NCBI RefSeq assembly: GCF_001421355.1
Contig: NZ_LMKC01000001.1
Location: 434,001-498,000, forward strand
From: Sphingomonas sp. Leaf9
GTDB taxonomy: Bacteria > Pseudomonadota > Alphaproteobacteria > Sphingomonadales > Sphingomonadaceae
Direction of reading: 5' to 3'
Length of the DNA stretch: 64,000 bases
Shown: positions 54,528 to 63,214 of the stretch, in pieces
How positions within the stretch are numbered: the first letter of the stretch is position 1
How the letters are laid out: every line of letters begins with the position of its first letter
Program-made: the position numbers and the translations under genes
Notes under the pieces: model-generated
The model's database searches: none
What the model was told of the DNA's origin: nothing
What the model saw: the letters and a program-made list of their open reading frames with translations, nothing else

Positions 54528-55417
54528 GCCCCCGCCTCGCTCTGCACCGCCGGCACCCGCCGCCGGACGGCGACGATGCAGCCCGCGACGATCAGCAGCG
54601 CGCCGACCACGGTATAGAGCGACACCGTCTCCCCGAACACGACCCAGCCGGCGATCGCCGCCCACACGAACGCGCTATATTCGACCGGGGCCAGAACCTG
54701 CGCCTCGGCCCGTGCATAGGCCCACGCCAGCGCCATGACCGATGCGATGTTGAGCAGCGCCGCCCCGATCAGCGCACCGAATTGCGACGGTGCCGGCAGC
54801 GCGCCCAGCCACGGTGCCGCGGGCAACAGCATCACGCCGATGACCAGGCTGGAGAACAGCGCGACTTCCAGCGGTTCGGCGGCCTGCGCCTGTTGCCGCA
54901 ACAGGATCAGGCTGGCGGCATAGAGGATCGATGCCGCGACGCAGGCGAGACTGCCCAGCACGGCTTGCGTCGACGCGTCCGCCTGCACCTCGCCGCCCGC
55001 GATCACCAGCACGCCCATCGACGCCACCAGCGACCCGACGATCGCCGCGCGGCGGATCGTCTCGCCCAGAAAGAACGCTGCCAGGTACAGCGCGATCAGC
55101 GGCGCAAGGAACGTCAGCGCCACCCCCTGCGCCATCGGCACCCGCGCCAGCCCCCAGAAGAACAGCACGACCGACGACCCCGCCGCCACGCCGCGCCCGA
55201 TGTGCAGCTTCAGCACCGCCCATACCGGCCAGCGCCGCCCCTGCGCGACGAACACGACGCCGCACAGCACCGCCCCGGCCACCGACCGCCACAGCACCGC
55301 GTTGTATGCGCCGCTGTCGATCGACAGCTGCTTCATCAGCGCGTCCATGACCGTGTAGACCATGATCCCGGCCCCGGCGATGAGGAAGGCGCGCAGCGAG
55401 GACGGGGCGGCGGACAT
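54524..55417 (-). CDS. DMT-superfamily (EamA) transporter
   Basis: A 297-residue inner-membrane protein with ten hydrophobic segments arranged as two EamA halves: AFLIAGAGIMVYTVMDALMKQL to SMGVLVIAGG, then VLGSLACVAASILYAASLILL to VVGALLIVAGCIVAV. The signature FFWGLARVPMAQGVALTFLAPLIALYLAAFFLGE is typical. Substrate unknown (metabolite or drug efflux). ATG at 55417. It lies next to family F repeat copy 2. Confidence 0.9.
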   Translation of the reverse strand: MSAAPSSLRAFLIAGAGIMVYTVMDALMKQLSIDSGAYNAVLWRSVAGAVLCGVVFVAQGRRWPVWAVLKLHIGRGVAAGSSVVLFFWGLARVPMAQGVALTFLAPLIALYLAAFFLGETIRRAAIVGSLVASMGVLVIAGGEVQADASTQAVLGSLACVAASILYAASLILLRQQAQAAEPLEVALFSSLVIGVMLLPAAPWLGALPAPSQFGALIGAALLNIASVMALAWAYARAEAQVLAPVEYSAFVWAAIAGWVVFGETVSLYTVVGALLIVAGCIVAVRRRVPAVQSEAGA

Positions 55418-55481
55418 GGGGACCTTTCGAGGTTGGCGGGATGGCGATGCTGTCGCGTAGCTGGCCCGGCGATGCAACCTT

Positions 55482-55614
55482 ATCCTCCCCGGCACGGGGA
55501 GGGGGACCGCCGCGAAGCGGTGGTGGAGTGGGTGCGCCGGGCAACGCAACGACCCCATATGCCGAAGCCCCCCTCCACCAGCTTCGCTGGCCCCCTCCCC
55601 GCGCCGGGGAGGAT
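55482..55614. repeat. Dispersed inverted repeat, family F (copy 2)
   Basis: A 133-base element with ends ATCCTCCCCGG and CCGGGGAGGAT. Shares with copy 1 the internal line GCAACGCAACG...GCCGAAGCCCCCCTCCACCA, with arms ACCGCCGCGAAGCGGTGG and CCAGCTTCGCTGG as small hairpins. No coding capacity. Lies between divergent DMT and DUF1345 genes. Confidence 0.8.
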
Positions 55615-55648
55615 TTGCAAGACCACCGACCTCCGATACACCGCCCCC

Positions 55649-56287
55649 ATGCCCCTGCACCTCGGCCAGCGCCTTGCCCCTGCCCGCTTCGTCGCCTTTG
55701 CCGCCGTGGCTCTTTCCGCCGGATGCTGGTCGGTGCCGGCACTCGGCTGGCGGATCGGCATCCCGCTGGCGTTCGACATCGGCGCGGTCGTGTTCCTGCT
55801 GTCGTGCCTGTCGCTGCTGGGTGCCTCGGCCGAGCGGATGCGGCAGGCGGCGATCCGCAACGACGCCAATCGCGGGCTGCTGCTGGTGCTGTGCGCGGCG
55901 ATCGCCATCGTCCTGTTGACCGCGATCGCGATCGAACTGGGCCAGCGCGGCGCGCCCAGTGCGGGCATCGTCGTGCTGGTCGTCGCGACGCTGCTGCTCG
56001 CCTGGACCTTCGCCAACACCATCTATGCGCTGCATTACGCGCATCTGTTCTACACCGCCGACGATGCCGGCAGGGACAGCGGCGGGATCGACATGCCGGG
56101 GACCGACGAACCGGACTATTGGGATTTCGTCTATTTCGCCTTCACGCTTGGCATGACTTTCCAGACGTCCGACGTGTCGATCACCTCGCGCACCATGCGC
56201 CGCACGGTGACCGGGCATTGCCTGATCGCGTTCGTGTTCAACCTGGGCGTGGTGGCGTTCAGCGTGAACGTGCTGGGGGGATCGTAA
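55649..56287 (+). CDS. DUF1345 membrane protein
   Basis: A 212-residue protein with four to five membrane segments. The DUF1345 signature is visible in the C-terminal half: WTFANTIYALHYAHLFYTADDAG, then DYWDFVYFAFTLGMTFQTSDVSITSRTMRRTVTGHCLIAFVFNLGVVAFSVN. Function unknown; the fold resembles ion-channel-like or transport proteins. ATG at 55649. Followed by a perfect hairpin. Confidence 0.88.
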   Translation: MPLHLGQRLAPARFVAFAAVALSAGCWSVPALGWRIGIPLAFDIGAVVFLLSCLSLLGASAERMRQAAIRNDANRGLLLVLCAAIAIVLLTAIAIELGQRGAPSAGIVVLVVATLLLAWTFANTIYALHYAHLFYTADDAGRDSGGIDMPGTDEPDYWDFVYFAFTLGMTFQTSDVSITSRTMRRTVTGHCLIAFVFNLGVVAFSVNVLGGS

Positions 56288-56304
56288 ATCCTGCCCGCTT
56301 CAAC

Positions 56305-56330
56305 CGTATCCCCGCGCAGGCGGGGATACG
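56305..56330. repeat. Dispersed palindromic repeat, family B (single hairpin)
   Basis: CGTATCCCCGC and GCGGGGATACG form a perfect 11-base stem around a GCAG loop. It equals one arm of the larger element at 4369-4450. It lies in the convergent gap between DUF1345 and ispG and may act as a transcript end for both. Confidence 0.8.
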
Positions 56331-56340
56331 CATGCCTCGA

Positions 56341-57465
56341 TTACTCCGCCGCCTGCGGCACCACCGCGCTCGCCGCGTCGATCTCCGCCGCCTTCGCCTC
56401 GACCAGCTTGACGATATGCTCGATCATGTCGGCGTCCTGCACATGGTGGTCGGTGACACCCGACAGATAGACCATGTGCTTGCCGTTGCCGCCGCCGGTG
56501 ATACCGATATCGGTCTCACGCGCCTCGCCAGGACCGTTGACGACGCAGCCGAGCACCGACAGCGACATCGGCGTGCGGATATGCTGCAACCGCTCCTCCA
56601 GCGCCTGCACAGTGCGGATCACGTCGAAGCCCTGCCGTGCGCAGGACGGGCACGACACCACGCGCACGCCACGATTGCGGATGCCCAGCGCCTTCAGGAT
56701 TTCGAACCCGACGCGCACTTCCTCTTCCGGCTCGGCCGACAGCGAGACGCGGATCGTATCGCCGATCCCGAACCACAGCAGTGACCCGATGCCGATCGAC
56801 GACTTGACCGTCCCGCCGACGAAGCCGCCCGCCTCGGTAATGCCCAGATGCAGCGGGCAGTCGACCATCTCCGCCAGCTGCTGATACGCCGCGACCGCCA
56901 GGAACAGGTCGGACGCCTTCACCGCGACCTTGAACTCGTGAAAATCATGGTCCTGCAGCAGCTTGATATGGTCCATCGCAGATTCGACCAGCGCCTCGGG
57001 GCACGGCTCGCCATATTTTTCGAGCAGATGCTTTTCGAGGGAGCCGCCGTTCACGCCGATGCGGATCGCGCAGCCATTGGCCTTCGCCGCGCGCACGACC
57101 TCCGCCACGCGCTCGTTCGATCCGATATTGCCCGGATTGATCCGCAGGCAGGCCGCGCCCGCGTCGGCGGCTTCAAGGGCACGCTTGTAGTGGAAATGAA
57201 TGTCGGCGACGATCGGTACGCGCGCGGCGCGGGTGATCTGGCGCAGCGCGGCAGTGCTTTCGACATCGGGGCACGACACACGGATGATGTCGGCGCCCGC
57301 CTCTTCGCAGCGGCGGATCTGGTTGATCGTCGCGACCGCATCCGACGTGTCGGTGTTGGTCATCGTCTGCACCGTGATCGGTGCGTCGCCGCCTACGGCC
57401 ACGTTGCCGACCATGATCTGGCGGCTCTGGCGGCGGTGGATATCGCGCCACGGGCGGATCGACAT
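56341..57465 (-). CDS. ispG: 4-hydroxy-3-methylbut-2-en-1-yl diphosphate synthase IspG
   Basis: Penultimate step of the MEP isoprenoid pathway, a 4Fe-4S enzyme. The protein is 374 residues, the short bacterial type. Seen: [37 protein letters not shown], and the cluster cysteines in [13 protein letters not shown] and [15 protein letters not shown] at 57465 was chosen ([12 protein letters not shown]); an ATG further upstream at 57483 is less likely. No other isoprenoid gene is adjacent. Confidence 0.96.
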   Translation of the reverse strand: MSIRPWRDIHRRQSRQIMVGNVAVGGDAPITVQTMTNTDTSDAVATINQIRRCEEAGADIIRVSCPDVESTAALRQITRAARVPIVADIHFHYKRALEAADAGAACLRINPGNIGSNERVAEVVRAAKANGCAIRIGVNGGSLEKHLLEKYGEPCPEALVESAMDHIKLLQDHDFHEFKVAVKASDLFLAVAAYQQLAEMVDCPLHLGITEAGGFVGGTVKSSIGIGSLLWFGIGDTIRVSLSAEPEEEVRVGFEILKALGIRNRGVRVVSCPSCARQGFDVIRTVQALEERLQHIRTPMSLSVLGCVVNGPGEARETDIGITGGGNGKHMVYLSGVTDHHVQDADMIEHIVKLVEAKAAEIDAASAVVPQAAE

Positions 57466-57549
57466 GATGGGTCTCGCTAACAATTGGGTTACTTAACACC
57501 CGGTATAGCCCCGCATTGCGTCACGCGAAAGTCGAACGGGAAAGTACAG

Positions 57550-58728
57550 GTGGCAGAAGGGGTTGGGGCAGCATCGTCGCGGCATTACGGGCTGGACTGG
57601 CTCCGGATCGGTGCGTTCGCGGTGCTGATCCTGTACCATATCGCGATGGCGTTCAGCCCGTGGCACTGGGTCGTCACCACCGGCCATGCCTATCGCGCGC
57701 TGATCGCGCCGATGGCGGCGGTGACGCCGTGGCGGCTGGGGCTGCTGTTCGCGGTATCGGGCTATGCCAGCGGGGCGCTGGTGGCGCGCGCGGCGACGCC
57801 GGCCGCGTTCGCCGCCGAACGGTCGCGCCGGCTGCTGATCCCGCTGACCTTTGGCATGCTGGCGATCGTACCGCTGGAAATGTGGGTGCGCGTGCTGGAG
57901 GGCGGTTACCCCCATGGCTATCTGCGCTTCTGGCTGGTCGATGGCTGGCGCCTCGGTAGCTTTTACGGGGTGGAGTTTCCCAGCTGGGAGCATCTCTGGT
58001 TCCTCGTCTATCTATGGACCTATTCGATGCTGCTGGCCGCGTTCGTCGCGACGGCGGGGGCCGCGCGGCGGTTGGACCGGATCGCGGATTGGCTGTCGCA
58101 GGGGTCCCGGCTGCTCTGGGCACCGATCGCGCTGATGACCGGCATCCGCCTCGCCGCGCTGTTCGTGGTGCCGGAGGGTCAGGGGCTGCTGCACGATGTC
58201 GCCGGCCATTCGCAATATCTGCCGCTGTTCGCGCTGGGCTTCCTGATCGCGCGGCGGCCGTTGCTGTGGCGATCGCTGCACCGCCACGCCGCCCCGGCCC
58301 TGCTGCTGGCGCTGGTCGCGGGCGGGATCGTCGTGTCGGTCGAGCTGCACTATCCCGGCGACGTCGTACCGCCTCACCTCGCCATGGCGGCCAACCGCGC
58401 GGCGCGATCGGTCATGGGATGGGCGATGGTGGTGACGCTGTTCCAGCTGGCCGACCGCCACCTCAACCGCGACCATCGCTGGAGGGGAGCATTGGGTCGC
58501 GCGGTATTCCCGGCCTACATCGTGCATCACCCGGTGATCGTGCTGGTAACGTGGTTCACCCTGCCGCTGGCGCTCGGGCCGTGGAGCGAAGCCGCGCTGC
58601 TGCTCGCCGCAACGCTCAGCGCCTGCGTCCTCGCCTACGCCCTTGCCCGCGCGGTGCCGGGCATCGGCACCCTGCTCGGCGTACCGGCCCCGACCCCGAA
58701 GGGTGGCAGGGGCCACGCGATCTGCTAG
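57550..58728 (+). CDS. Acyltransferase family 3 membrane protein
   Basis: A 392-residue integral membrane protein with about ten hydrophobic segments. The N-terminal HYGLDWLRIGAFAVLILYHIAMAF carries the typical LDxLRxxAxxxVxxxH-like start, with the His in LYHIAM. AFPAYIVHHPVIV is near the C-terminus. It probably acylates an envelope glycan or lipid (OpgC-like or O-acetyltransferase). The start is GTG at 57550 with GGGAAAG upstream; an ATG further upstream at 57484 is less likely. Confidence 0.82.
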   Translation: MAEGVGAASSRHYGLDWLRIGAFAVLILYHIAMAFSPWHWVVTTGHAYRALIAPMAAVTPWRLGLLFAVSGYASGALVARAATPAAFAAERSRRLLIPLTFGMLAIVPLEMWVRVLEGGYPHGYLRFWLVDGWRLGSFYGVEFPSWEHLWFLVYLWTYSMLLAAFVATAGAARRLDRIADWLSQGSRLLWAPIALMTGIRLAALFVVPEGQGLLHDVAGHSQYLPLFALGFLIARRPLLWRSLHRHAAPALLLALVAGGIVVSVELHYPGDVVPPHLAMAANRAARSVMGWAMVVTLFQLADRHLNRDHRWRGALGRAVFPAYIVHHPVIVLVTWFTLPLALGPWSEAALLLAATLSACVLAYALARAVPGIGTLLGVPAPTPKGGRGHAIC

Positions 58729-58759
58729 GTCCGGCCGCCCGCCCAAGCAGGACAACGAC

Positions 58760-59698
58760 ATGCCGACCGATTCCCCCCGCCCCTGGACGCTGCTGGTACA
58801 TGGCGGTGCCGGTATCCTGACCCGCGAGACGGTCAGCGCCGAAACCGACGCCGCGGCGCGCGCCGGGCTGGACGCCGCGCTGGCCGCCGGTGAGGCGGTG
58901 CTCGCCGCCGGGGGCGAAGCGATCGATGCGGTCGAGGCGGCGGTGCGCGTGCTGGAGGACGACCCGACCTTCAATTCGGGGCGCGGCGCGGTGTTCACCT
59001 TCGACGGCACCATCGAACTCGACGCGGCGATCATGGACGGTCGCGACCGTTCGGCCGGCGCGGTGGCCGGCGTCACGCGCAGCCGCCATCCGGTCACGCT
59101 CGCCCGTGCGGTGAAGGACCACAGCCCCCACGTCTTGCTGGCGGGCAAGGGTGCCGACACCTTCGCCGCCGAACAAGGGGTGGAGGCCGCCGATGCCGAC
59201 TGGTTCATGACGCCCGAACGCCGCGCACAGCTCGATGCGATGAAGGCGAACCCCGATGGCTGGTTCGACGTCGACATGAAATATGGCACGGTCGGCGCGG
59301 TCGCGGTGGATGCGGCGGGCCACGTCGCCGCCGCGACCTCGACCGGCGGGGTCACCGGCAAGCGCTGGGGCCGGATCGGCGATTCGCCGTTGATCGGGGC
59401 GGGCACCTATGCCGACGATCGCGCCTGCGCCATGTCGGCGACCGGATCGGGCGAGTTCTTCATCCGGGTGGGCGTCGGGCATGAGATCGCCGCGCGCATC
59501 CGCTTTACCGGCGAATCGATCCAGACCGCCGCCGACACGGTGCTGGCGGAAACGCAGGCGATGGGCGGCACCGGCGGCGTCATCGTCGTCGGCCCCGACG
59601 GCGATGCGACGTGGAGCCTGACGACGCCCGGCATGTTCCGCGGCCGCGTGTCGCAGGGCGAACAACGCCAGGTCGCAATCTATGGCGACGAAGGATGA
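58760..59698 (+). CDS. Isoaspartyl peptidase / L-asparaginase
   Basis: A 312-residue N-terminal nucleophile hydrolase of the plant-type asparaginase family. LLVHGGAG, then GRGAVFTFDGTIELDAAIMDG and the autocleavage site KYGTVGAVAVD with the nucleophile T177, and STGGVTGKRWGRIGDSPLIGAGTYAD. The precursor is cleaved before T177 into alpha and beta chains. It removes beta-aspartyl residues from damaged peptides. AGGA precedes the ATG; its stop overlaps the next gene (ATGA). Confidence 0.93.
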   Translation: MPTDSPRPWTLLVHGGAGILTRETVSAETDAAARAGLDAALAAGEAVLAAGGEAIDAVEAAVRVLEDDPTFNSGRGAVFTFDGTIELDAAIMDGRDRSAGAVAGVTRSRHPVTLARAVKDHSPHVLLAGKGADTFAAEQGVEAADADWFMTPERRAQLDAMKANPDGWFDVDMKYGTVGAVAVDAAGHVAAATSTGGVTGKRWGRIGDSPLIGAGTYADDRACAMSATGSGEFFIRVGVGHEIAARIRFTGESIQTAADTVLAETQAMGGTGGVIVVGPDGDATWSLTTPGMFRGRVSQGEQRQVAIYGDEG

Positions 59699-60090
59699 GC
59701 GGCCTTACCGGCCTGCACCATGTCGCGATCATTGCCTCGGACTATGACCGGTCGAAGGCATTTTATGTCGAGGCGCTGGGCTTCGCGATCGTCCGCGAAG
59801 TGTGGCGTACCGAGCGCCGCTCGTGGAAATGCGACCTGACGATCCCCGGCGCGCAGATCGAGCTGTTCACCTTTCCCGAAGCCCCGCCCCGCCCCTCACG
59901 CCCCGAAGCGCTGGGCCTGCGCCACCTCGCCTTCACCGTCGTCGATATCGACGCAGAGGTCGCGCGACTGGCGCACCACGGCATCGTCTGCGAGCCCATC
60001 CGGATCGACGAGCATACCGGACAGCGCTTCACCTTCTTCGCCGATCCCGATGGCCTGCCGCTGGAACTGTACGAAACACGTCGCGCATAA
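59695..60090 (+). CDS. VOC-family (glyoxalase/bleomycin-resistance fold) protein
   Basis: A 131-residue metalloprotein fold. LHHVAIIASDYDRSKAFYVEALGF...LDHLAFTVVDIDAEV-like pairing (here LRHLAFTVVDIDAEV) and TFFADPDGLPLELYE supply the His and Glu metal ligands. It resembles the SMU1112c/YaeR-type members with no assigned substrate. It starts inside the asparaginase stop (ATGA), so the two are co-translated. Confidence 0.88.
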   Translation: MSGLTGLHHVAIIASDYDRSKAFYVEALGFAIVREVWRTERRSWKCDLTIPGAQIELFTFPEAPPRPSRPEALGLRHLAFTVVDIDAEVARLAHHGIVCEPIRIDEHTGQRFTFFADPDGLPLELYETRRA

Positions 60091-60135
60091 TGCTGGGCGC
60101 TTGCGGCGGCGGGTAAAGCGGGTATCCCGAACCCC

Positions 60136-60978
60136 ATGATTCGTCGCCTGCTCCTCGCGCTCGCCTGCCTGTTCGCTGCCTCCCCGGCCTATGCCTATTG
60201 GGAATTCGGCCATGAAAGCGTGGCGACGATCGCGCGGCTGAACGTGCGCCCCGAAACGCGTCGTGCGATCGAACGCATCCTGCAACATCAGGCGCTGCTC
60301 GAAACGCCGACCTGCCCGGCGCGCACCATCGAGCAGGCAAGCGTGTGGGCCGATTGCGTCAAGCCGCTCGGCGAACGCTTCAGCTATGCCTATGCGTGGC
60401 ATTACCAGAATGTCGACGTGTGCAAGCCGTTCGACCTGAAATCGGCGTGCAAGGACGGCAATTGCGTATCGGCGCAGGTCGAACGCGACGTGAAGCTGCT
60501 GAAGGACCCAAAGGTCCCGATGCGCGAAAAGGTGATGGCGCTTGCCTTTCTCGTCCATTTTGTCGGCGACATGCACATGCCGCTCCATGCCGGCGATCGC
60601 GGCGACCTGGGCGGGAACCGGGTGAAGGCCGATTACGGCGTTTACGGTCCCGAACGGTTCAACCTGCATTCGATCTGGGACGGGCCGCTGGCCGAGCGTG
60701 CGATCACCACGCCGCCCTCCATCTTGCGCACCTATACCGCCGCCGAACGGGCGCCGGTGCAGGCGGGCAGCGTCGAGGACTGGAGCCGCGACAGCTGGGA
60801 AGTCAGCCGCGATTATGCCTATGCCTCGGCGTACGGCGGGGACGCCTGCGCGCCGAAGAGCAAGGAGCGTGTCCATCTCGACGACGCCACCATCGCCCGG
60901 CTGGTGCCGATCGCGCAGGATCAGGTGAAGAAGGGCGGCCTGCGCCTCGCCCGGCTGCTCGACGAAGCACTCGGCTGA
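60136..60978 (+). CDS. S1/P1-type nuclease (exported)
   Basis: A 280-residue secreted zinc nuclease. Signal peptide MIRRLLLALACLFAASPAYA with predicted cut before Y21. The trinuclear zinc ligands are recognisable: H26 (WEFGHESV), the Asp in ASVWADCVK, His in YAWHYQNV, His/Asp/His in FLVHFVGDMHMPLHAGDRGDLGGN, and His/Asp in FNLHSIWD. The new N-terminal residue would be Tyr21, aligned with Trp1 of P1 nuclease. It would cleave single-stranded DNA/RNA outside the cytoplasm, perhaps for phosphate scavenging. Confidence 0.9.
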   Translation: MIRRLLLALACLFAASPAYAYWEFGHESVATIARLNVRPETRRAIERILQHQALLETPTCPARTIEQASVWADCVKPLGERFSYAYAWHYQNVDVCKPFDLKSACKDGNCVSAQVERDVKLLKDPKVPMREKVMALAFLVHFVGDMHMPLHAGDRGDLGGNRVKADYGVYGPERFNLHSIWDGPLAERAITTPPSILRTYTAAERAPVQAGSVEDWSRDSWEVSRDYAYASAYGGDACAPKSKERVHLDDATIARLVPIAQDQVKKGGLRLARLLDEALG

Positions 60979-61075
60979 GCGGGTGTCCGCGCGGCCATTG
61001 CGCCGCGCGCGATCCCGTGTCAGCTTGGCCCCTGACCCGACCGCGACCACGCGGCGGACGAGGATTGGGGGCAGG

Positions 61076-61372
61076 ATGCGACTTTACGCGACGATCGGGG
61101 CGGCCTTGTTGCTGACCGGCTGCGGCTTCGGGCCAGCGACCGGCGGGCCGGAACTGCTGGTAACCGGACCCAGCGAGGCGGTCGCCGCCTTTGTCCGGCA
61201 ACAGGGTGCACAGGTCCCCAGCCGCGCAACGACCTTTCCAGAGACGATCAGCGACGGCAAATCGCGTGCGCGCGTGCTGATGCCGGTCGGGACCGGTACC
61301 GCGACGATGCAGGCGGTGGCCCGCCAGGCGAGCGGCGCCGGGCTGACGACGGCGATCGTCGCCGCGCACTGA
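61076..61372 (+). CDS. Small hypothetical lipoprotein
   Basis: A 98-residue protein with a lipoprotein signal (IGAALLLTGCGFG, lipidated C16). The mature part is an alternating strand-helix pattern (LLVTGPSEAVAAFVRQQGAQVPSRATTFPETISDGKSRARVLMPVGTGTATMQAVARQASGAGL), resembling small ACT- or SPOR-like folds, but I do not recognise a family. AGGAT precedes the ATG. It sits between the nuclease and the GGDEF gene on the same strand. Confidence 0.7.
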   Translation: MRLYATIGAALLLTGCGFGPATGGPELLVTGPSEAVAAFVRQQGAQVPSRATTFPETISDGKSRARVLMPVGTGTATMQAVARQASGAGLTTAIVAAH

Positions 61373-61453
61373 TCCATGGCCCGCCCCGGCGACCGCGACG
61401 AACCGAAGCCGGGGTTAACCATTTATTCGGCCATCGGGTGCGAAGCCGGTGCC

Positions 61454-63151
61454 ATGATCCGGATCGGTCGCATGCTGTGGATTGCGCTGCTGTTGGCGAT
61501 CGGATCGGTGTGCGCGCCGCCGGCCCATGCGCAGGCCGGCACGATGGGCAATGTCGGCCGCGCGATCGCGACCTGCATCAGCCGGGTTCGGCCGGGCGAT
61601 ACCCCGGCGGGCATGTTCGCGCGTCCCGACCGGTTCGACTGCACCACGCCCCAGTCGGCGCTGGGGCCGGGCGATTTTTGGGTCCTGTCCGACCCGTTGC
61701 CATCCCCGGACGACGCCGACGCCGCGATTCGCGTACGGCAGGTCAGTCTGTGGCAACGCCAGATGACGCTCTATGCGCAGGCCGCCGACGGCCGGATCGT
61801 CGGACAGTTCGCCGACGAATTCGGCATCGGCCGGCGGCTGCGGCTGGGCGCGGTGATCGAACATCGCTTCGTGCCCGCCGGCGCCCCCTTCACCCGCCTG
61901 CTGTGGCGGATCGACGGGGCGAGCAACATGCGCGGGCTCGTGCTCGGCCCGCGGCTGGCGACCGATGCGCAGAGCGTCCGCTCCGACGTACTGCTCGCCG
62001 CGCTCTATTCGGCCTTTGCCGGGCTGGCGCTGGGCCTGCTCGTCTATAATTTCGCGCTGTGGCGGGTGCTGCGCCATGATTTCCAGCTCGCCTATTGCGC
62101 GCTGCTGGGCTGCCTGCTGCTCTATGCGCTCAGTTCGTCGGGCGCGATGGCGTGGCTGCTGCCGGAAATGTCGAACAACCGCCGCATCCTGTTCAGCTAC
62201 ATCATGCTCTGCTGCGGCATGGCCACCGCCCTCGCCTTCTGCGCGTGCTTCTTCGAAGCGCATGTGCTGGACGGCTGGCCGCTGCGAGCGATCCGCGTGG
62301 TGATCCTGGCGTTCTGCGGCATCGCCCTCGCCTTCATGGCGTTCGGCCCCCAGGCGATGGCGATGCTGGACCGGCTGTTCTCGGTGACGATGCTGCTGTC
62401 GCCGATCGCGGTGCTGGCGGCGCTGGTGCGGGCATGGCGGCGGCGCAGCGCCTATCTGTCGCTGTTCGCGCTCAGCTGGGCCGCGCCGCTGGGGATGCTG
62501 GTCGCCCGCTCGCTCTACAATCTCGGCCTGTTGCCGTGGAGCTTCTGGGTCGATAATTCGACGATCCTCGCGATGACGATCGAAACGCTGCTGGCCAGCG
62601 TCGCCATCGCGTATCGCATGCGTATGCTCAGCCGCGAACGCGACGAGGCGATCCGGCAGGAAGCGATCAGCCGCGAACTCGCCGATACCGATCCGCTGAC
62701 CGGCCTGCTCAACCGGCGCGCCTTCCTTGCCCGTGCGATGTCGTCCGATGGCACGCGCACGCTGATGCTGTTCGACATCGACCATTTCAAGCAGGTCAAC
62801 GACACGATCGGCCATGATGGCGGCGACGAGGTGCTGCGCCTGTTCGCGCGGACCCTGCGCTACCACGCGCTGCCCGGCGTCCTGGTCGCGCGCATGGGGG
62901 GCGAGGAATTCGCGCTGCTGGGCGAGGACACGATGCTGCCCGATGTCGACGTGATGCTGGCCAGCATCCGCGCCGTGCGGCTGCCCTTCGACCTGCGCAT
63001 CACCAGCAGCATCGGCATCTGCCACGGCCCGCTGGCCGACGAAAACGACTGGAAACGCCTCTATCGCATGGCCGACAAGGCGCTGTTCCAGGCCAAGGCC
63101 GCCGGGCGCGATCGCGTCGGTCGCGCCGCACCGCTGCCGATTGCCGCCTGA
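61454..63151 (+). CDS. 7TM-DISM diguanylate cyclase
   Basis: A 565-residue membrane protein. Signal/anchor, then an extracytoplasmic 7TMR-DISM type region (about 30-190), seven membrane segments (VLLAALYSAFAGLALGLLVYNFALW onward to about 390), then a GGDEF domain. The cyclase site is intact: LFDIDHFKQVNDTIGHDGGDEVL and VARMGGEEFALLGED. No RxxD inhibitory site precedes GGEEF (LPGV is at that position), so product inhibition is unlikely. Start taken as ATG at 61454. Confidence 0.93.
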   Translation: MIRIGRMLWIALLLAIGSVCAPPAHAQAGTMGNVGRAIATCISRVRPGDTPAGMFARPDRFDCTTPQSALGPGDFWVLSDPLPSPDDADAAIRVRQVSLWQRQMTLYAQAADGRIVGQFADEFGIGRRLRLGAVIEHRFVPAGAPFTRLLWRIDGASNMRGLVLGPRLATDAQSVRSDVLLAALYSAFAGLALGLLVYNFALWRVLRHDFQLAYCALLGCLLLYALSSSGAMAWLLPEMSNNRRILFSYIMLCCGMATALAFCACFFEAHVLDGWPLRAIRVVILAFCGIALAFMAFGPQAMAMLDRLFSVTMLLSPIAVLAALVRAWRRRSAYLSLFALSWAAPLGMLVARSLYNLGLLPWSFWVDNSTILAMTIETLLASVAIAYRMRMLSRERDEAIRQEAISRELADTDPLTGLLNRRAFLARAMSSDGTRTLMLFDIDHFKQVNDTIGHDGGDEVLRLFARTLRYHALPGVLVARMGGEEFALLGEDTMLPDVDVMLASIRAVRLPFDLRITSSIGICHGPLADENDWKRLYRMADKALFQAKAAGRDRVGRAAPLPIAA

Positions 63152-63214
63152 CAGCGATTACCCGTGGCGCAACCCGGCTTGCATGCGCCGCAACCGTTGC
63201 TTACACCTATGTAA

